Below, in pieces: positions 16,570-24,991 of a DNA stretch of 33,729 nucleotides (its first letter is position 1; every line of letters starts with the position of its first letter). A program made the position numbers and the translations under genes. The stretch is from an uncultured Bacilli bacterium (GTDB lineage Bacteria > Bacillota_I > Bacilli_A > RF39 > UBA660), in assembly GCA_949841325.1 (NCBI GenBank), contig CATKZK010000012.1:1-33729 (forward strand). Direction: 5' to 3'. The notes below the pieces were generated by a model. That model saw nothing but the letters and a program-made list of their open reading frames with translations. It ran no database searches and had not been told where the DNA came from.

Positions 16570-16595
16570 TGTTGATAACTCTTTAATTATCCACA
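16570..16595. promoter_or_regulatory. Inverted pair of DnaA-box-like sequences
   Basis: TTATCCACA at 16587-16595 is a perfect DnaA box on the plus strand. TGTTGATAA at 16570-16578 is its near-mirror (TTATCAACA on minus). They lie 8 bp apart between the two island genes, in the likely promoter region of the ASCH-like gene. It could be a DnaA-responsive operator or chance in AT-rich DNA. Confidence 0.35.
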
Positions 16596-16664
16596 ACATA
16601 ATCAATTTTGATAAACAACCTCTAAAACATATCTGTTACCACTATTGCCGATTTAAAAATATTA

Positions 16665-17555
16665 TCATTTATCTTCTATTAAACTTTTATTATCTTCATA
16701 ATTTATTTGCTTTTGTAAAACTTCTAGTTCTTTTATACCTTTATTGTTTTTTAGTATTTCCATTTGATTTCTAGCAGATTCATTTAGTTTTATTAATCTT
16801 TCTCTTTGATTCATACCTAGTTTAATAAATTCTGCATTAGAGTTTTCTAGATTATTTAGTATTACCAAATGAAGCAAATCTGTATAATCTCTTATATTAC
16901 CATCTTTAGCTAATTCTATATTTTTTTCTCTCCACTCTTTTGCAGTCATTCCAAACAATGCCACATTTAAAACATCAGCTTCTTCGGCATATATGAATTT
17001 CTTTTGTTTTTCAGTTAATATAGGTACTATATAATTTTTGATGGCATCTGTATGAACTACATAATTTGCTTTTGCTAAAATTCGATTAGCATGCCATTCT
17101 ATCTTTTCTTGATAGGCCTCATTTTTCTTTAATCGTTCAAATTCTTTAATTAAATACAATTTGAATTCAGGACTTAACCAACTAGCAAATTCAAATGCTA
17201 TATCAGGATGAGCAAAAGTGCCGCCATCATATCTTCCAGATTTAGAAATAATACCAATAGCATTAGTTTCTTTTATCCATTTTTGTGGTGACATTTTAAA
17301 TCTATTGCTACCTGCTTCACTTTTAAAGGTGGCGAATTCGCCCCCTTTAAAATTTTCATTATTTATACTTTCCCATAATCCTAAATAAGATATAACTTCT
17401 TTGTTTCTCATCCAATCCCTAATTGGCAGTCTTGGTTCGTCACTATCAGCATATCGAGCCAAATCAGTTAAAGAAATATAATCTACATCTCCAACTCTCA
17501 TTATTCCTACTTTATTATTAACATCTATTTCTGCTTTAACTAGATTATTCTTCAT
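16665..17555 (-). CDS. KilA-N domain protein
   Basis: The start at 17555 (MKNNLVKAEID) is preferred because AGAGG (minus strand, about 17563-17567) lies just upstream; an ATG at 17573 sits before that site. The KilA-N domain (about residues 10-145) is clear: VGDVDYISLTDLARYAD, IRDWMRNKEVISYLGLWE, FKMSPQKWIKETNAIGIISKSGRYDGGTFAHPDIAFEFASWLSPEFKLYLIKEFERL. Such domains bind DNA and are typical of phages, large DNA viruses and accessory regions. The C-terminal half (about 150-296) is helical and includes WREKNIELAKDGNIRDYTDLLHLVILNNLENSNAEFIKLG, found in the long stand-alone bacterial KilA-N proteins. With the next gene it is enclosed by direct repeats, which suggests horizontal acquisition. Its biological role is not established. 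Confidence 0.9.
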   Translation of the reverse strand: MKNNLVKAEIDVNNKVGIMRVGDVDYISLTDLARYADSDEPRLPIRDWMRNKEVISYLGLWESINNENFKGGEFATFKSEAGSNRFKMSPQKWIKETNAIGIISKSGRYDGGTFAHPDIAFEFASWLSPEFKLYLIKEFERLKKNEAYQEKIEWHANRILAKANYVVHTDAIKNYIVPILTEKQKKFIYAEEADVLNVALFGMTAKEWREKNIELAKDGNIRDYTDLLHLVILNNLENSNAEFIKLGMNQRERLIKLNESARNQMEILKNNKGIKELEVLQKQINYEDNKSLIEDK

Positions 17556-17642
17556 TCCTAATCCTCTTCTCATATTTTAATATATTCTAACATAAGTTTC
17601 TCTAAAACTGTCGCATTTATTACAGGACGAATTTGAAAGATA

Positions 17643-17676
17643 AAAAGTCACAAATTTTATTTTCTAGATTAAATAA
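17643..17676. repeat. Direct repeat, copy B (right of the KilA-N island)
   Basis: Matches 15479-15512 (23 identical bases, then 9 of 11). It lies about 90 bp upstream of the KilA-N start. The two copies are 2164 bp apart. Beyond the repeat, 17677-17825 holds only AT-rich sequence in which I see no gene. Confidence 0.75.
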
Positions 17677-17825
17677 TACCAAATAATATTAAATAGTAAA
17701 ATTATTATATATTTTATCATTTTTACTGGCATTAGACAACAGATCATCATCATTAGTTGTAATTATGTCAGTCTCTTTTTTGATAGTTTAATATTATCAT
17801 AAGTTAGTTCATTTTTCTTTTTCAT

Positions 17826-17850
17826 AAAAAAAAACAAGGAATCATCCTTG
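17826..17850 (-). terminator. Rho-independent terminator (minus strand)
   Basis: CAAGGA and TCCTTG (17835-17850) form a hairpin, followed on the minus strand by a long T run (17826-17834). It overlaps the last codons and stop of the gene ending at 17842. Confidence 0.75.
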
Positions 17851-18294
17851 ATTTTTAAAGACTTGTATTTTTTTATCTTCTGTAGGTAAAATACTTTTTA
17901 GTACATTCGTAGCAAGTGTAACGACTTCTAATGCACAATTTAAATTTCCTATCTCTTCTTCAAAATTTCCTTGAAAATCTCTTAACATATGTTGCATAAA
18001 ACTTTCTTTTTCATCGAGAGGTTCTTGATTTATTAATAAGACTTCTAATGAATGAATCGAAGTTTCGATATAAGAAGCTAAATCGGATAAATAGGCAAGT
18101 ATTTCTTTTTGGCTTTCAAGACTTGTTTCCATTGCATAATGCAACAATCTATCTTTGATATCCTTTACATAAAACGCTCGTATTTCTTCTTTTTCAGCTT
18201 TTGTTTCTTCATTATCATCGGCATTCTCTTTGTTTTCTGATAAGGATTTTATTCCATATCTTAAAACGGCAGGGAACATATAATTTGCATCCAT
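17842..18294 (-). CDS. Unknown small cytosolic protein
   Basis: The start at 18294 (MDANYMFPAVLRYGIKSL) is chosen because AAAGGAAG lies 6 bp upstream and a promoter sits just before it; the longer open frame overlaps the neighbouring gene. The 150-residue product is acidic and helical, with ENKENADDNEETKAEKEEIRAFYVKDIKDRLLHYAMETSLESQKEILAYLSDLASYIETSIHSLEVLL. No membrane segment, signal or known motif. It is encoded next to two other unknown minus-strand genes but has its own promoter and terminator. Confidence 0.65.
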   Translation of the reverse strand: MDANYMFPAVLRYGIKSLSENKENADDNEETKAEKEEIRAFYVKDIKDRLLHYAMETSLESQKEILAYLSDLASYIETSIHSLEVLLINQEPLDEKESFMQHMLRDFQGNFEEEIGNLNCALEVVTLATNVLKSILPTEDKKIQVFKNQG

Positions 18295-18324
18295 TATTTT
18301 TCTTCCTTTCATCACTTTTCCTAT

Positions 18325-18353
18325 ATAATAGTATAAAAACTTTACTTTTGCAA
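18325..18353 (-). promoter_or_regulatory. Promoter (minus strand)
   Basis: Read on minus: TTGCAA (18348-18353), 17 bp, TATTAT (18325-18330). It directs the gene ending at 17842. Confidence 0.55.
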
Positions 18354-18361
18354 ACAGAAGT

Positions 18362-19141
18362 TTAAAAATGGAAAGATAATTGGTTTGTTTCTTCTTTCTT
18401 TGACCATTCGATAACCAAATGAGCATACAATTGATCTAAAGAGGAGGTCATTAATTGCAAGCAAGATTCTTTGTTTGAAATCGAAAGACTTTCAAATACA
18501 TCATAAAAACGATGAATGAAGGTCTCTAAAGTTTTTTCATTGTAATGATCGTATGTCCATTCACGTAGAAATCTTGTTGTTTTTTCTTTTCGTGTATTAT
18601 TTGATTTTGATACTTGTTCTCGTAGTCTTTTCTGATTTAGTTTTATTCCTGGCAAAGTGCTTTGAGGATAAACATAATTTTCTGCAATATCAAAACTTGT
18701 CAATAAAACGGGATTGCAGAGATTTCTTTCAATGATTTCAAAAACAGCTTGTTCTGATAAGTGATTTTCATAATAATAGATTTGCAACCATACTAGAATG
18801 TGCTCATAAGCTTCTGTTTGGATTCTTCTTTTGATATCAGGCAACATATCTTCTAAGCATGCTTTGAATAGTTTCACTAAGTAAACATAGGGAAATGAAT
18901 CTTTAGTAAGTTCTAAAATTATACTAATTATTTCACCTAAAGTATCTTCTATTTGATGATAAGAAAAAGAGTCAAAAAGAGAATAGATGAATCTGGTTTG
19001 CATGTAGGCTTGCTTGTCCTCGTCGAATATTTCATGTTCTAGATTTTCAATTTCCGAGAGAAAAGAATCATAATCGAGCTGATTTGATTTATATAATGTT
19101 GTTACTTTAAAGAGTAGGTTGATTATCATCAGTCTATTCAT
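18362..19141 (-). CDS. Unknown helical protein
   Basis: A 259-residue protein with AGGTGAT just upstream of the ATG; a second ATG four codons in is possible. I do not recognise a family. It is almost entirely helical by composition, with LPDIKRRIQTEAYEHILVWLQIYYYENHLSEQAVFEIIERNLCNP and a basic stretch QKRLREQVSKSNNTRKEKTTRFLREW (about 175-200). No signal peptide and no clear membrane helix. It lies about 60 bp downstream of the kinase-like gene on the same strand and may belong to the same transcript. Confidence 0.65.
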   Translation of the reverse strand: MNRLMIINLLFKVTTLYKSNQLDYDSFLSEIENLEHEIFDEDKQAYMQTRFIYSLFDSFSYHQIEDTLGEIISIILELTKDSFPYVYLVKLFKACLEDMLPDIKRRIQTEAYEHILVWLQIYYYENHLSEQAVFEIIERNLCNPVLLTSFDIAENYVYPQSTLPGIKLNQKRLREQVSKSNNTRKEKTTRFLREWTYDHYNEKTLETFIHRFYDVFESLSISNKESCLQLMTSSLDQLYAHLVIEWSKKEETNQLSFHF

Positions 19142-19204
19142 ACGATCACCTATGAATATTTATTATAGGCGTTAAAGAGAATAAAGTAAAGAGTAATCCA
19201 ATCT

Positions 19205-19981
19205 TTAAAAAGCTTTTTTCTTTAAATCTTTTGCATATTCTAAAAGGGTCGATTCTTTATTACAATCCTTTTTTATAACATCTATTAGTTTCTTTTGTTT
19301 TTCTAAAGAAGCGTATTCTAAAAGATACTCTTTTATTTTGTAAAGCGTTTTATGTTCCTTCTTTTCGCCTTTCATTAAAGCATATAAAAGATAATCGCAG
19401 ACAAATTCATTATATTTTGCAATATTTCTTTGACGAATAAGTTCATATTCTTCTTTCGTTCTCTCTTTTTCATTTGTAATTCTTTTAAAACGTCCTGAAT
19501 CAATGAAATAAAGTTTTCCATTATAAAGAGTATTATGAGGACGAATATCATCTAATTTGACGAAAGACTCACTTAAATACTCTAAATCTTCATCAATGAG
19601 ATTGTTTTCATTTAAGAAAGTCTCCATACTCATTGTTGTAATCTCTTTCCAATTTAAAATAGGGGACATTGTATACCCTGAAATATTGCCTTCATCATCA
19701 TATACGGGTTCTTTAGGTAGGAGAATACGTTTTGTTTGAAGAGATATCAATGATTTTACATTTTCTTCCTCTAAAGCGTATATCTTTTGCCTAAAATATC
19801 GATGAATTTTTACGATAACTCCCTGATAAAAAAAGACGATATATTCACGTCCTTCAATATTAATTAACTGCATATCAGATACAGAAAAAAAGGGCATTTT
19901 ATGATTAATCGTATATTTTTTTAAAGCAATTTTATAATCGAAAGAAGTACAAATTAAATCTTTTAAATCTTGTATATTCAT
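19205..19981 (-). CDS. Kinase-like-fold protein of unknown target
   Basis: A 258-residue protein; RBS AGAAGGGA precedes ATG. The pattern fits the protein-kinase-like superfamily: YIVFFYQGVIVKIHRY (about 47-62) in the position of the VxK strand, then SESFVKLDDIRPHNTLYNGKLYFIDSGRF (about 137-165), where D144/D145, N150 and D161 match the catalytic-loop and metal-binding positions (D....N...D). A glycine-rich loop is not obvious, so activity is uncertain. The rest (about 166-258) is a charged helical tail. It is 19 bp downstream of a gene for a membrane-anchored coiled-coil protein, which suggests that the two proteins work together. Confidence 0.55.
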   Translation of the reverse strand: MNIQDLKDLICTSFDYKIALKKYTINHKMPFFSVSDMQLINIEGREYIVFFYQGVIVKIHRYFRQKIYALEEENVKSLISLQTKRILLPKEPVYDDEGNISGYTMSPILNWKEITTMSMETFLNENNLIDEDLEYLSESFVKLDDIRPHNTLYNGKLYFIDSGRFKRITNEKERTKEEYELIRQRNIAKYNEFVCDYLLYALMKGEKKEHKTLYKIKEYLLEYASLEKQKKLIDVIKKDCNKESTLLEYAKDLKKKAF

Positions 19982-20000
19982 AAAATCCCTTCTTTCTTGT

Positions 20001-20528
20001 TTACTTTTTTAATGTGTTATAAGCTTTTTCACGTTCTTCTTCTAAAGAAAGATTAATCGCGTTTAGAAATTCATTTCTAGAAATGGCGATATCTTGTATA
20101 GAAAAGGCATACTCCGTATACATTTGCTTTAATTCCTCTAATTCGGCTTTTTTTGTTGTCACATCTATTCTATCTTGTAATTCTTCTAATAGTTTTTTAT
20201 AACCAATACTAAGTCGATTCTCTTTACATTTATCTAAAACATAGTCATCGATAAGGAGTTGATCAGTTTCAATCGTCTCATTTTCATGATGTATGGTCTG
20301 ACAATTTTCTAAAATATCCAAAGCGTAGTTTATCTCTTTTTCCTTTTCTTCTTGTAATTCTTTTCTTGCATTCTTAAGATTATTCATTCCTTCTATCTTG
20401 ACTTTAATGGTTGTACAACAAACGATTACTGCTCTTAGAATTGTTACTAGCAGAAGGATGGCAATCACGATTGTCAATGCTAATACAAATTTCAAAATCC
20501 GAAGTAGACGCATTAAATATTTTTTCAT
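20001..20528 (-). CDS. Single-pass membrane protein with cytosolic coiled coil
   Basis: A 175-residue protein. Residues 12-37 (FVLALTIVIAILLLVTILRAVIVCC) form a strong membrane helix preceded by basic residues. The remaining 135 residues are charged and helical (MNNLKNARKELQEEKEKEINYALDILENCQ..., LLEELQDRIDVTTKKAELEELKQMY), probably a coiled coil. RBS AAAGGAG is well placed. It is the first gene of a minus-strand unit with the kinase-like gene. No family is recognised. Confidence 0.65.
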   Translation of the reverse strand: MKKYLMRLLRILKFVLALTIVIAILLLVTILRAVIVCCTTIKVKIEGMNNLKNARKELQEEKEKEINYALDILENCQTIHHENETIETDQLLIDDYVLDKCKENRLSIGYKKLLEELQDRIDVTTKKAELEELKQMYTEYAFSIQDIAISRNEFLNAINLSLEEEREKAYNTLKK

Positions 20529-20664
20529 ACTAAATAACTCCTTTCAAAGTGGGGATATTATATAAAATATCCTTCTATTTGTCAAATTGCTGTTTCTCTT
20601 TGCATAAACCTTTTCAAGTTGTCTGTTTTATGTTAATATAGGGTATAGAATAGGAAGTGTAATC

Positions 20665-21381
20665 ATGAAGAACAGCGATTATGAGAAACGGACATTAACG
20701 GGGTTTATTGGACTTATTATTTCTGCTTTTAAATGGATTAGTTTAATCTTTTTTGTCTTTAGTATAGGACTTGCCATTGGATTAGCTGTCATGGTCTTTA
20801 TTCATGGCAATAATTTGCCAGATAATATAGTGGCGAATATGATTGAATTGATGACTTATTATCCACATGGAGAAATTCTTCAGTTTATTGAGAGTGTAGG
20901 AAAAGAAAAAGTTCTTCTAGCAGGATTTGCATCAGGTATTGCATATACACTTAATTATGGATTGCTTTATTTAGTCACTTCAAAGCTAAAGATGGTTTTT
21001 TCCTTTATTAAAGAGGGAAATATGTTTCAGAAAAAAAGTATACAATTGACAAAAGAGTTATTACCACTTTCTTTAATTCTAACTTTTGTTCAACCTGTTA
21101 TTCTTTATTGTGCACATCATGAAACTTCAATGTTTGAATTGAATGATATCAATGTATCGGGAATATTATTCCTTATTATTGCTTATGTTTTAAAATTAAT
21201 CTTTGAAAGAGGATATGCTCTTCAAACAGAAAATGAACAATTACAGAAAAAAATAATAGAACACAATGATATAGAGGAAGAAAATAAAATAAATGAATTA
21301 AAGAAAGAAATCAGTACACGAAAAAAGACAACTGGTAAGAAAACAAAAACGACAAAAAAGGAAAGTAAGACGACTAAATAA
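20665..21381 (+). CDS. Four-helix membrane protein (possibly DUF2975-like) with Lys-rich tail
   Basis: A 238-residue integral membrane protein with RBS AGGAAGTG. Hydrophobic segments lie near residues 22-48, 90-107, 133-150 and 163-182. The fourth ends with IIAYVLKLIFERGYALQTENEQL, similar to the end of DUF2975-type Firmicute proteins, where an IF..G..L..E stretch follows the last helix. This assignment is tentative. The C-terminus is a coiled coil followed by a low-complexity Lys/Thr tail (KKTTGKKTKTTKKESKTTK) facing the cytosol. Function unknown. Confidence 0.6.
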   Translation: MKNSDYEKRTLTGFIGLIISAFKWISLIFFVFSIGLAIGLAVMVFIHGNNLPDNIVANMIELMTYYPHGEILQFIESVGKEKVLLAGFASGIAYTLNYGLLYLVTSKLKMVFSFIKEGNMFQKKSIQLTKELLPLSLILTFVQPVILYCAHHETSMFELNDINVSGILFLIIAYVLKLIFERGYALQTENEQLQKKIIEHNDIEEENKINELKKEISTRKKTTGKKTKTTKKESKTTK

Positions 21382-21393
21382 GTTGTCTTTTTT
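21368..21393 (+). terminator. Terminator overlapping gene end
   Basis: AGACGACT (21368-21375) pairs with AGTTGTCT (21381-21388), then T6. The hairpin contains the stop codon of the membrane protein. Confidence 0.7.
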
Positions 21394-21412
21394 GCTGAAT
21401 AAATGGTATAAT
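21383..21412 (+). promoter_or_regulatory. Promoter of the pyrophosphatase gene
   Basis: TTGTCT (21383-21388), 18 bp, TATAAT (21407-21412). The -35 lies inside the preceding terminator hairpin. Confidence 0.55.
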
Positions 21413-21438
21413 AAATAATAGGAAAGAGGCTGATGATA

Positions 21439-23052
21439 ATGGAGAAAGTGTATATCTTTGGACATCGAAATCCAGACACGGATTCTGTATGTGGGTCAAT
21501 AGCACTTGCTTATTTAAAAAATAAATTAGGTACGCGTGCGGAGCCTTTTATATTAAGCGATATCAATCCAGAAACAGCTTTTGCTTTAAAGACTTTTAAA
21601 TATGATATTCCACGTTATTTGAATGATGTTAAAGTGCAATTAAAGGATGTTCACTATAATAAGAAGTATATCTTAAATGAGAATGCCTCTATTATGGAAG
21701 CGATAGAATTGATGAATCAATACAATATAACAGGACTTCCTTTAGTAGATAATGAGAAAAAATTTAAAGGATATGTCTCTTTAAAAGAAATTGCGGCAAA
21801 TACGATCTACAATGATTCACTTGTTTTAGATACCACAATGGCTAATATTGTTAGTGTTTTAGAGGCAAAAGAGAGTATTCAGTTTGATGAAGAAATCAAC
21901 GGATATATTCATATTGCAGCATTTTCTGAGCAAGGAATGGAAAATGTCGATGAAAAGACGATATTAGTGGTTGGAAATCGTGAGCGTATTATCGAAGATG
22001 CCTTGAAGAAAAAGGTAAAAATGATTATTTTAATTAAGGGTGGTATGCTTTCTAAAAAAATGCGTGCTTTAGTGAAAAAGAATAGGGTAAATGTAGTCTT
22101 TACAGAAAAAGGAGCCTTTAAAATTGCTAGAATTTTATGTTTTGCGAATCCTATACAATCGATTAAAAGAAATCAAGAGACGATTACGTTTCATTCAAGT
22201 GACTATTTTACTGATTTTGAAGAGGCAACAAGTAAGTTAAAACATACAAATTATCCTATCTTAGGGAATAATGACACTTGTTTAGGTATGCTAAGAACAA
22301 TTGATGCTCATGAAATTGAGCGTAAAAAGGTGATATTAGTAGATCACAATATGGTAAGACAATCTGTAGATGGTTTATATGAAGCGGAAATCGTTGAGGT
22401 TATAGATCATCATAATATTGGTGACATCAATACGTCAAAACCGATTAATTTTCGTACAATGTCTGTTGGATCCGTTAATACAATCATATACTATTTATTT
22501 AAAGAGAATAATATTAAGATACCAAAACAAATTGCTGGACTTATGGTAAGTGGAATTTTGTCTGATACACTTTTACTTCAAAGTCCAACGACTACAATGA
22601 AAGATAAAATTGTCGCTGAAGATCTATCGCATATTGCAGGAATTGATATGAAAAAATATGGTCTATCTCTTTTAGAAAGTAGTGTTTCGATAGAGGGATT
22701 AAGTGCAAATGAAATTATATATAAAGATTGTAAAACGTATACTGTAGGAGAAAATACAATGGCGATTGCACAAGTGTTTACAACAGATATTAATGTCTTT
22801 AAACCTCACTTTGAAGCATTAGTGAGTGAATTAGATCGAATGGAAGAAAATAACCAATATAAAGTATGTTGTTTATTTATCACCAATTTTTTAACAAATA
22901 ACTCTTATGTCTTTTTCTCTAAGCATTCAAAACATATTTTAGAACTTGCTTACGGAATAGAAGAATTGAAAGAGGGGCAACTATTTAGAAAAATTGTATC
23001 GCGTAAAAAACAAATCATTCCAAATCTTATGGAAGTTTTAGAACGCATTTAG
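21439..23052 (+). CDS. ppaC: Family II manganese-dependent inorganic pyrophosphatase with CBS and DRTGG domains
   Basis: The start at 21439 (MEKVYIFGHRNPDTDS) is preferred by RBS spacing; an ATG at 21433 is closer to AGAGG than usual. The DHH motifs are present: FGHRNPDTDSVCGSIALA near the N-terminus, and VILVDHNMVRQ and VEVIDHHNIGD about 295-335, with SGILSDTLLLQSPTTT as the fourth region. Between the first two lies an insert of about 230 residues: a CBS half-repeat (ASIMEAIELMNQYNITGLPLVD), a DRTGG-like section, and a second CBS half (EATSKLKHTNYPILGNNDTCLGML). In this family, known from Clostridia, the CBS domains bind AMP or ADP and diadenosine polyphosphates to control hydrolysis of pyrophosphate. 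The total length of 537 residues fits. It is followed 10 bp later by a regulator-like gene. Confidence 0.92.
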   Translation: MEKVYIFGHRNPDTDSVCGSIALAYLKNKLGTRAEPFILSDINPETAFALKTFKYDIPRYLNDVKVQLKDVHYNKKYILNENASIMEAIELMNQYNITGLPLVDNEKKFKGYVSLKEIAANTIYNDSLVLDTTMANIVSVLEAKESIQFDEEINGYIHIAAFSEQGMENVDEKTILVVGNRERIIEDALKKKVKMIILIKGGMLSKKMRALVKKNRVNVVFTEKGAFKIARILCFANPIQSIKRNQETITFHSSDYFTDFEEATSKLKHTNYPILGNNDTCLGMLRTIDAHEIERKKVILVDHNMVRQSVDGLYEAEIVEVIDHHNIGDINTSKPINFRTMSVGSVNTIIYYLFKENNIKIPKQIAGLMVSGILSDTLLLQSPTTTMKDKIVAEDLSHIAGIDMKKYGLSLLESSVSIEGLSANEIIYKDCKTYTVGENTMAIAQVFTTDINVFKPHFEALVSELDRMEENNQYKVCCLFITNFLTNNSYVFFSKHSKHILELAYGIEELKEGQLFRKIVSRKKQIIPNLMEVLERI

Positions 23053-23061
23053 GGTGGTTTT

Positions 23062-23709
23062 ATGGTAAATAAAGAATTGTTAAAAGAATTAAGGGAAAAA
23101 TATCAGTATAGCTATCGAGGTCTTGCAAGAAAAATAGATTCAAACAAAAGAAGAGTAGTTGAATTTGAAACAGGCAAGAGCATTCCCACGGAGGAGGAGC
23201 TTTTAAAACTTGCAGATCTCTATCACATGCAAATTGATGAACTGCTTTTAAAAGAGGAAAAAGAAGAGCGAAAACCGATGTTGAAAATAATTATTTTAGT
23301 AATTATAAGTATTCTTGTGGGTTTAATGCTAAAAGAAATGCTCTTCATCATTCTTATTCCTATCTTTTCTCTTTTGCTTATTGCAAATAAGTTAGAACTT
23401 TCACATTATAGAAAGGAAGAAGGGGAAAAGCCTAAAAGTTTATTTGGCTATGCATTAGAAGAAAAGAATAAAAAAATGTTGTTTTTTGAATCCAATATCG
23501 TTGCTTGTTGTTATGTCCTTTTCACCTTTTTATTTAGACTTATTCATTTTGATTTTTTAGTCTTAGAGGTTGATCTTTTTGAAAGTGAATTACTGAATCA
23601 ACTTTTTGTTATTGGAGGCTCTTATGTTCTTTTACTTACTCTTTGTTTTTTAATAGAAGTTATTTTTGCTAAATTAATGAAAAAAAAGATGGAGGATGTT
23701 TGGATATGA
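23062..23709 (+). CDS. XRE-type HTH protein with membrane helices
   Basis: A 215-residue protein. Residues 1-65 are an HTH_3 domain (ELLKELREKYQYSYRGLARKIDSNKRRVVEFETGKSIPTEEELLKLADLYHMQIDELL). Two closely spaced hydrophobic stretches (about 74-112) and two further ones (about 148-168 and 182-203) follow, so it is a membrane-bound HTH protein. The family is common in Firmicutes and usually acts as a regulator of nearby genes; the target here is unknown. It is 10 bp after ppaC and overlaps the next gene by 4 bp (ATGA), so the three are probably co-transcribed. Confidence 0.75.
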   Translation: MVNKELLKELREKYQYSYRGLARKIDSNKRRVVEFETGKSIPTEEELLKLADLYHMQIDELLLKEEKEERKPMLKIIILVIISILVGLMLKEMLFIILIPIFSLLLIANKLELSHYRKEEGEKPKSLFGYALEEKNKKMLFFESNIVACCYVLFTFLFRLIHFDFLVLEVDLFESELLNQLFVIGGSYVLLLTLCFLIEVIFAKLMKKKMEDVWI

Positions 23710-23915
23710 ATCAAAACAATACTATCATACATTTTGATGAACAAAAACAAGACAACAATCAGATGGATGTGAATGCTTTTCATCAAACCAATGACTTAGT
23801 TAAAGTAGTAGAAGTAAAAAGTAATAAGAAAACAGTGGCTATTTTGCTTGCAATCCTAGCCATTTTAATTATTATTTTTCTCGTCTTTGAGCTACCAATG
23901 CTTATGAATTTATAA
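23706..23915 (+). CDS. Small single-pass membrane protein
   Basis: A 69-residue product; start at 23706 within an ATGA overlap with the previous stop, GGAGG at 23691-23695. The first 45 residues are hydrophilic and Asn/Gln/Asp-rich. Residues 46-66 (VAILLAILAILIIIFLVFEL) form one membrane helix near the C-terminus. Tail-anchored topology is likely. Its overlap with the HTH membrane gene suggests a functional partner; no family recognised. Confidence 0.65.
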   Translation: MNQNNTIIHFDEQKQDNNQMDVNAFHQTNDLVKVVEVKSNKKTVAILLAILAILIIIFLVFELPMLMNL

Positions 23916-23945
23916 AAAGTATTAGTGTTTCATTCATAACTATGG

Positions 23946-23951
23946 TATAAT
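23946..23951 (+). promoter_or_regulatory. -10 element for the 176-residue gene region
   Basis: TATAAT at 23946-23951, followed about 15 bp later by AGAGGG. The -35 is weak (TTAGTG at 23922-23927, spacing 18). Confidence 0.4.
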
Positions 23952-23978
23952 AGAAAATATAGAATAGAGGGAATGGAT

Positions 23979-24503
23979 ATGAATTTTGATGAACTCACGA
24001 AATCTTTATATCAAGAAAACATCAATTGGGTTTATTCAATCATTAAAGAACTTGATACAAAAGGAATTGAAAGAAAAGAAAAGTTTATTCAAGATCCATA
24101 TACTTTTAATAACATTGTTGTATTAGGCTACTATTTTATGAATCTTTACATCATTAGTAATATTAATGATTATAGTCAAGATGATGCCAATTTAATTATG
24201 AGTTCAATTATTACAGGAGCAAGTAGTTACAATCAGGTAAAATTATCGGAGATTTATAAGAAGAATATCGAATTGGATAAATTGGTAGATCAATATAATT
24301 CCGTGGTTAGAAAGACAAAGGCTTATTCGCCAAATGATGGATTGAAAGCTAGAGTTGTTGCCACAGATGAAATTTACCGCAGAATATATGATGTATTTAA
24401 TCGGAGACATTTTAATGTATTTATTAAGGTCTTTATGGCCTCTTTTGGCGAATATGAAAAACGCATAAAAAAAACAATTGAAGAGTATATAAAACTAAGG
24501 TAG
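23979..24503 (+). CDS. Unknown cytosolic protein
   Basis: The start at 23979 (MNFDELTKSLYQENINW) is chosen because AGAGGG (23966-23971) lies 7 bp upstream; the ATG at 23973 is too close. 174 residues, helical, with a conserved-looking NIVVLGYYFMNLYIISNINDYSQDDANLIMSSIITGASSYNQ and a basic C-terminus. No membrane anchor or known motif. The next gene begins one base after its stop, so they are translated together. Confidence 0.65.
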   Translation: MNFDELTKSLYQENINWVYSIIKELDTKGIERKEKFIQDPYTFNNIVVLGYYFMNLYIISNINDYSQDDANLIMSSIITGASSYNQVKLSEIYKKNIELDKLVDQYNSVVRKTKAYSPNDGLKARVVATDEIYRRIYDVFNRRHFNVFIKVFMASFGEYEKRIKKTIEEYIKLR

Positions 24504-24504
24504 G

Positions 24505-24987
24505 ATGAGTGTTATGTATAATGAAAATAAAGTGAAACAGGTAATAAGTGCGATTAAAGATAATCGACTAGATGCAATGGATGATGAAGCTTTAGCTACT
24601 TTACTTTCTATTTTAAGCCCTCTTGAACTAGATAAATTAGAGGAACTTTCTTTTCAAGAATTGGGTGGAACAAAAGCTTTAAAAAGGATCATGGATATTC
24701 GTCCATATGTGCGCTTTATGGTTGAAAAAGAGTTATTTCGTATTGGCCAAAGTAAACATTATCAGACTTTTCTAAACGCTTTAAATCAGAGAGAATATTT
24801 ACCCTTATTTGCAAAGTTAACGACGGAAGAACTTGGCGATTTAAAAAAGTATGTTTATAATAATGTTTCTGTAAATGATGAAAATCAAATGAAAGCGGCT
24901 GATAAAGTATTTAAAATGATTTCTAGAGAAATCGCCAAACAAGATTCTATCAAAAAACCTGTCTTACAAGATTTAGGAGTTAGGTAA
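24505..24987 (+). CDS. Unknown cytosolic protein
   Basis: 160 residues if started at 24505, or 157 from the ATG at 24514, which fits AAGGTAGGATG equally well. All-helical composition: DNRLDAMDDEALATLLSILSPLELDKLEELSFQELGGTKALKRIM. The repeated 'L...L.PLELDKLEELS' arrangement is reminiscent of helical adaptor or FliG-like modules, but I cannot assign it. Coupled to the upstream unknown gene. Confidence 0.6.
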   Translation: MSVMYNENKVKQVISAIKDNRLDAMDDEALATLLSILSPLELDKLEELSFQELGGTKALKRIMDIRPYVRFMVEKELFRIGQSKHYQTFLNALNQREYLPLFAKLTTEELGDLKKYVYNNVSVNDENQMKAADKVFKMISREIAKQDSIKKPVLQDLGVR

Positions 24988-24991
24988 AGGC

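Noticed and set aside
15479-17676. Insertion sequence or integrated phage
   Set aside because: No transposase, integrase, recombinase or structural phage gene lies in the segment; only a KilA-N gene and an ASCH-like gene do.
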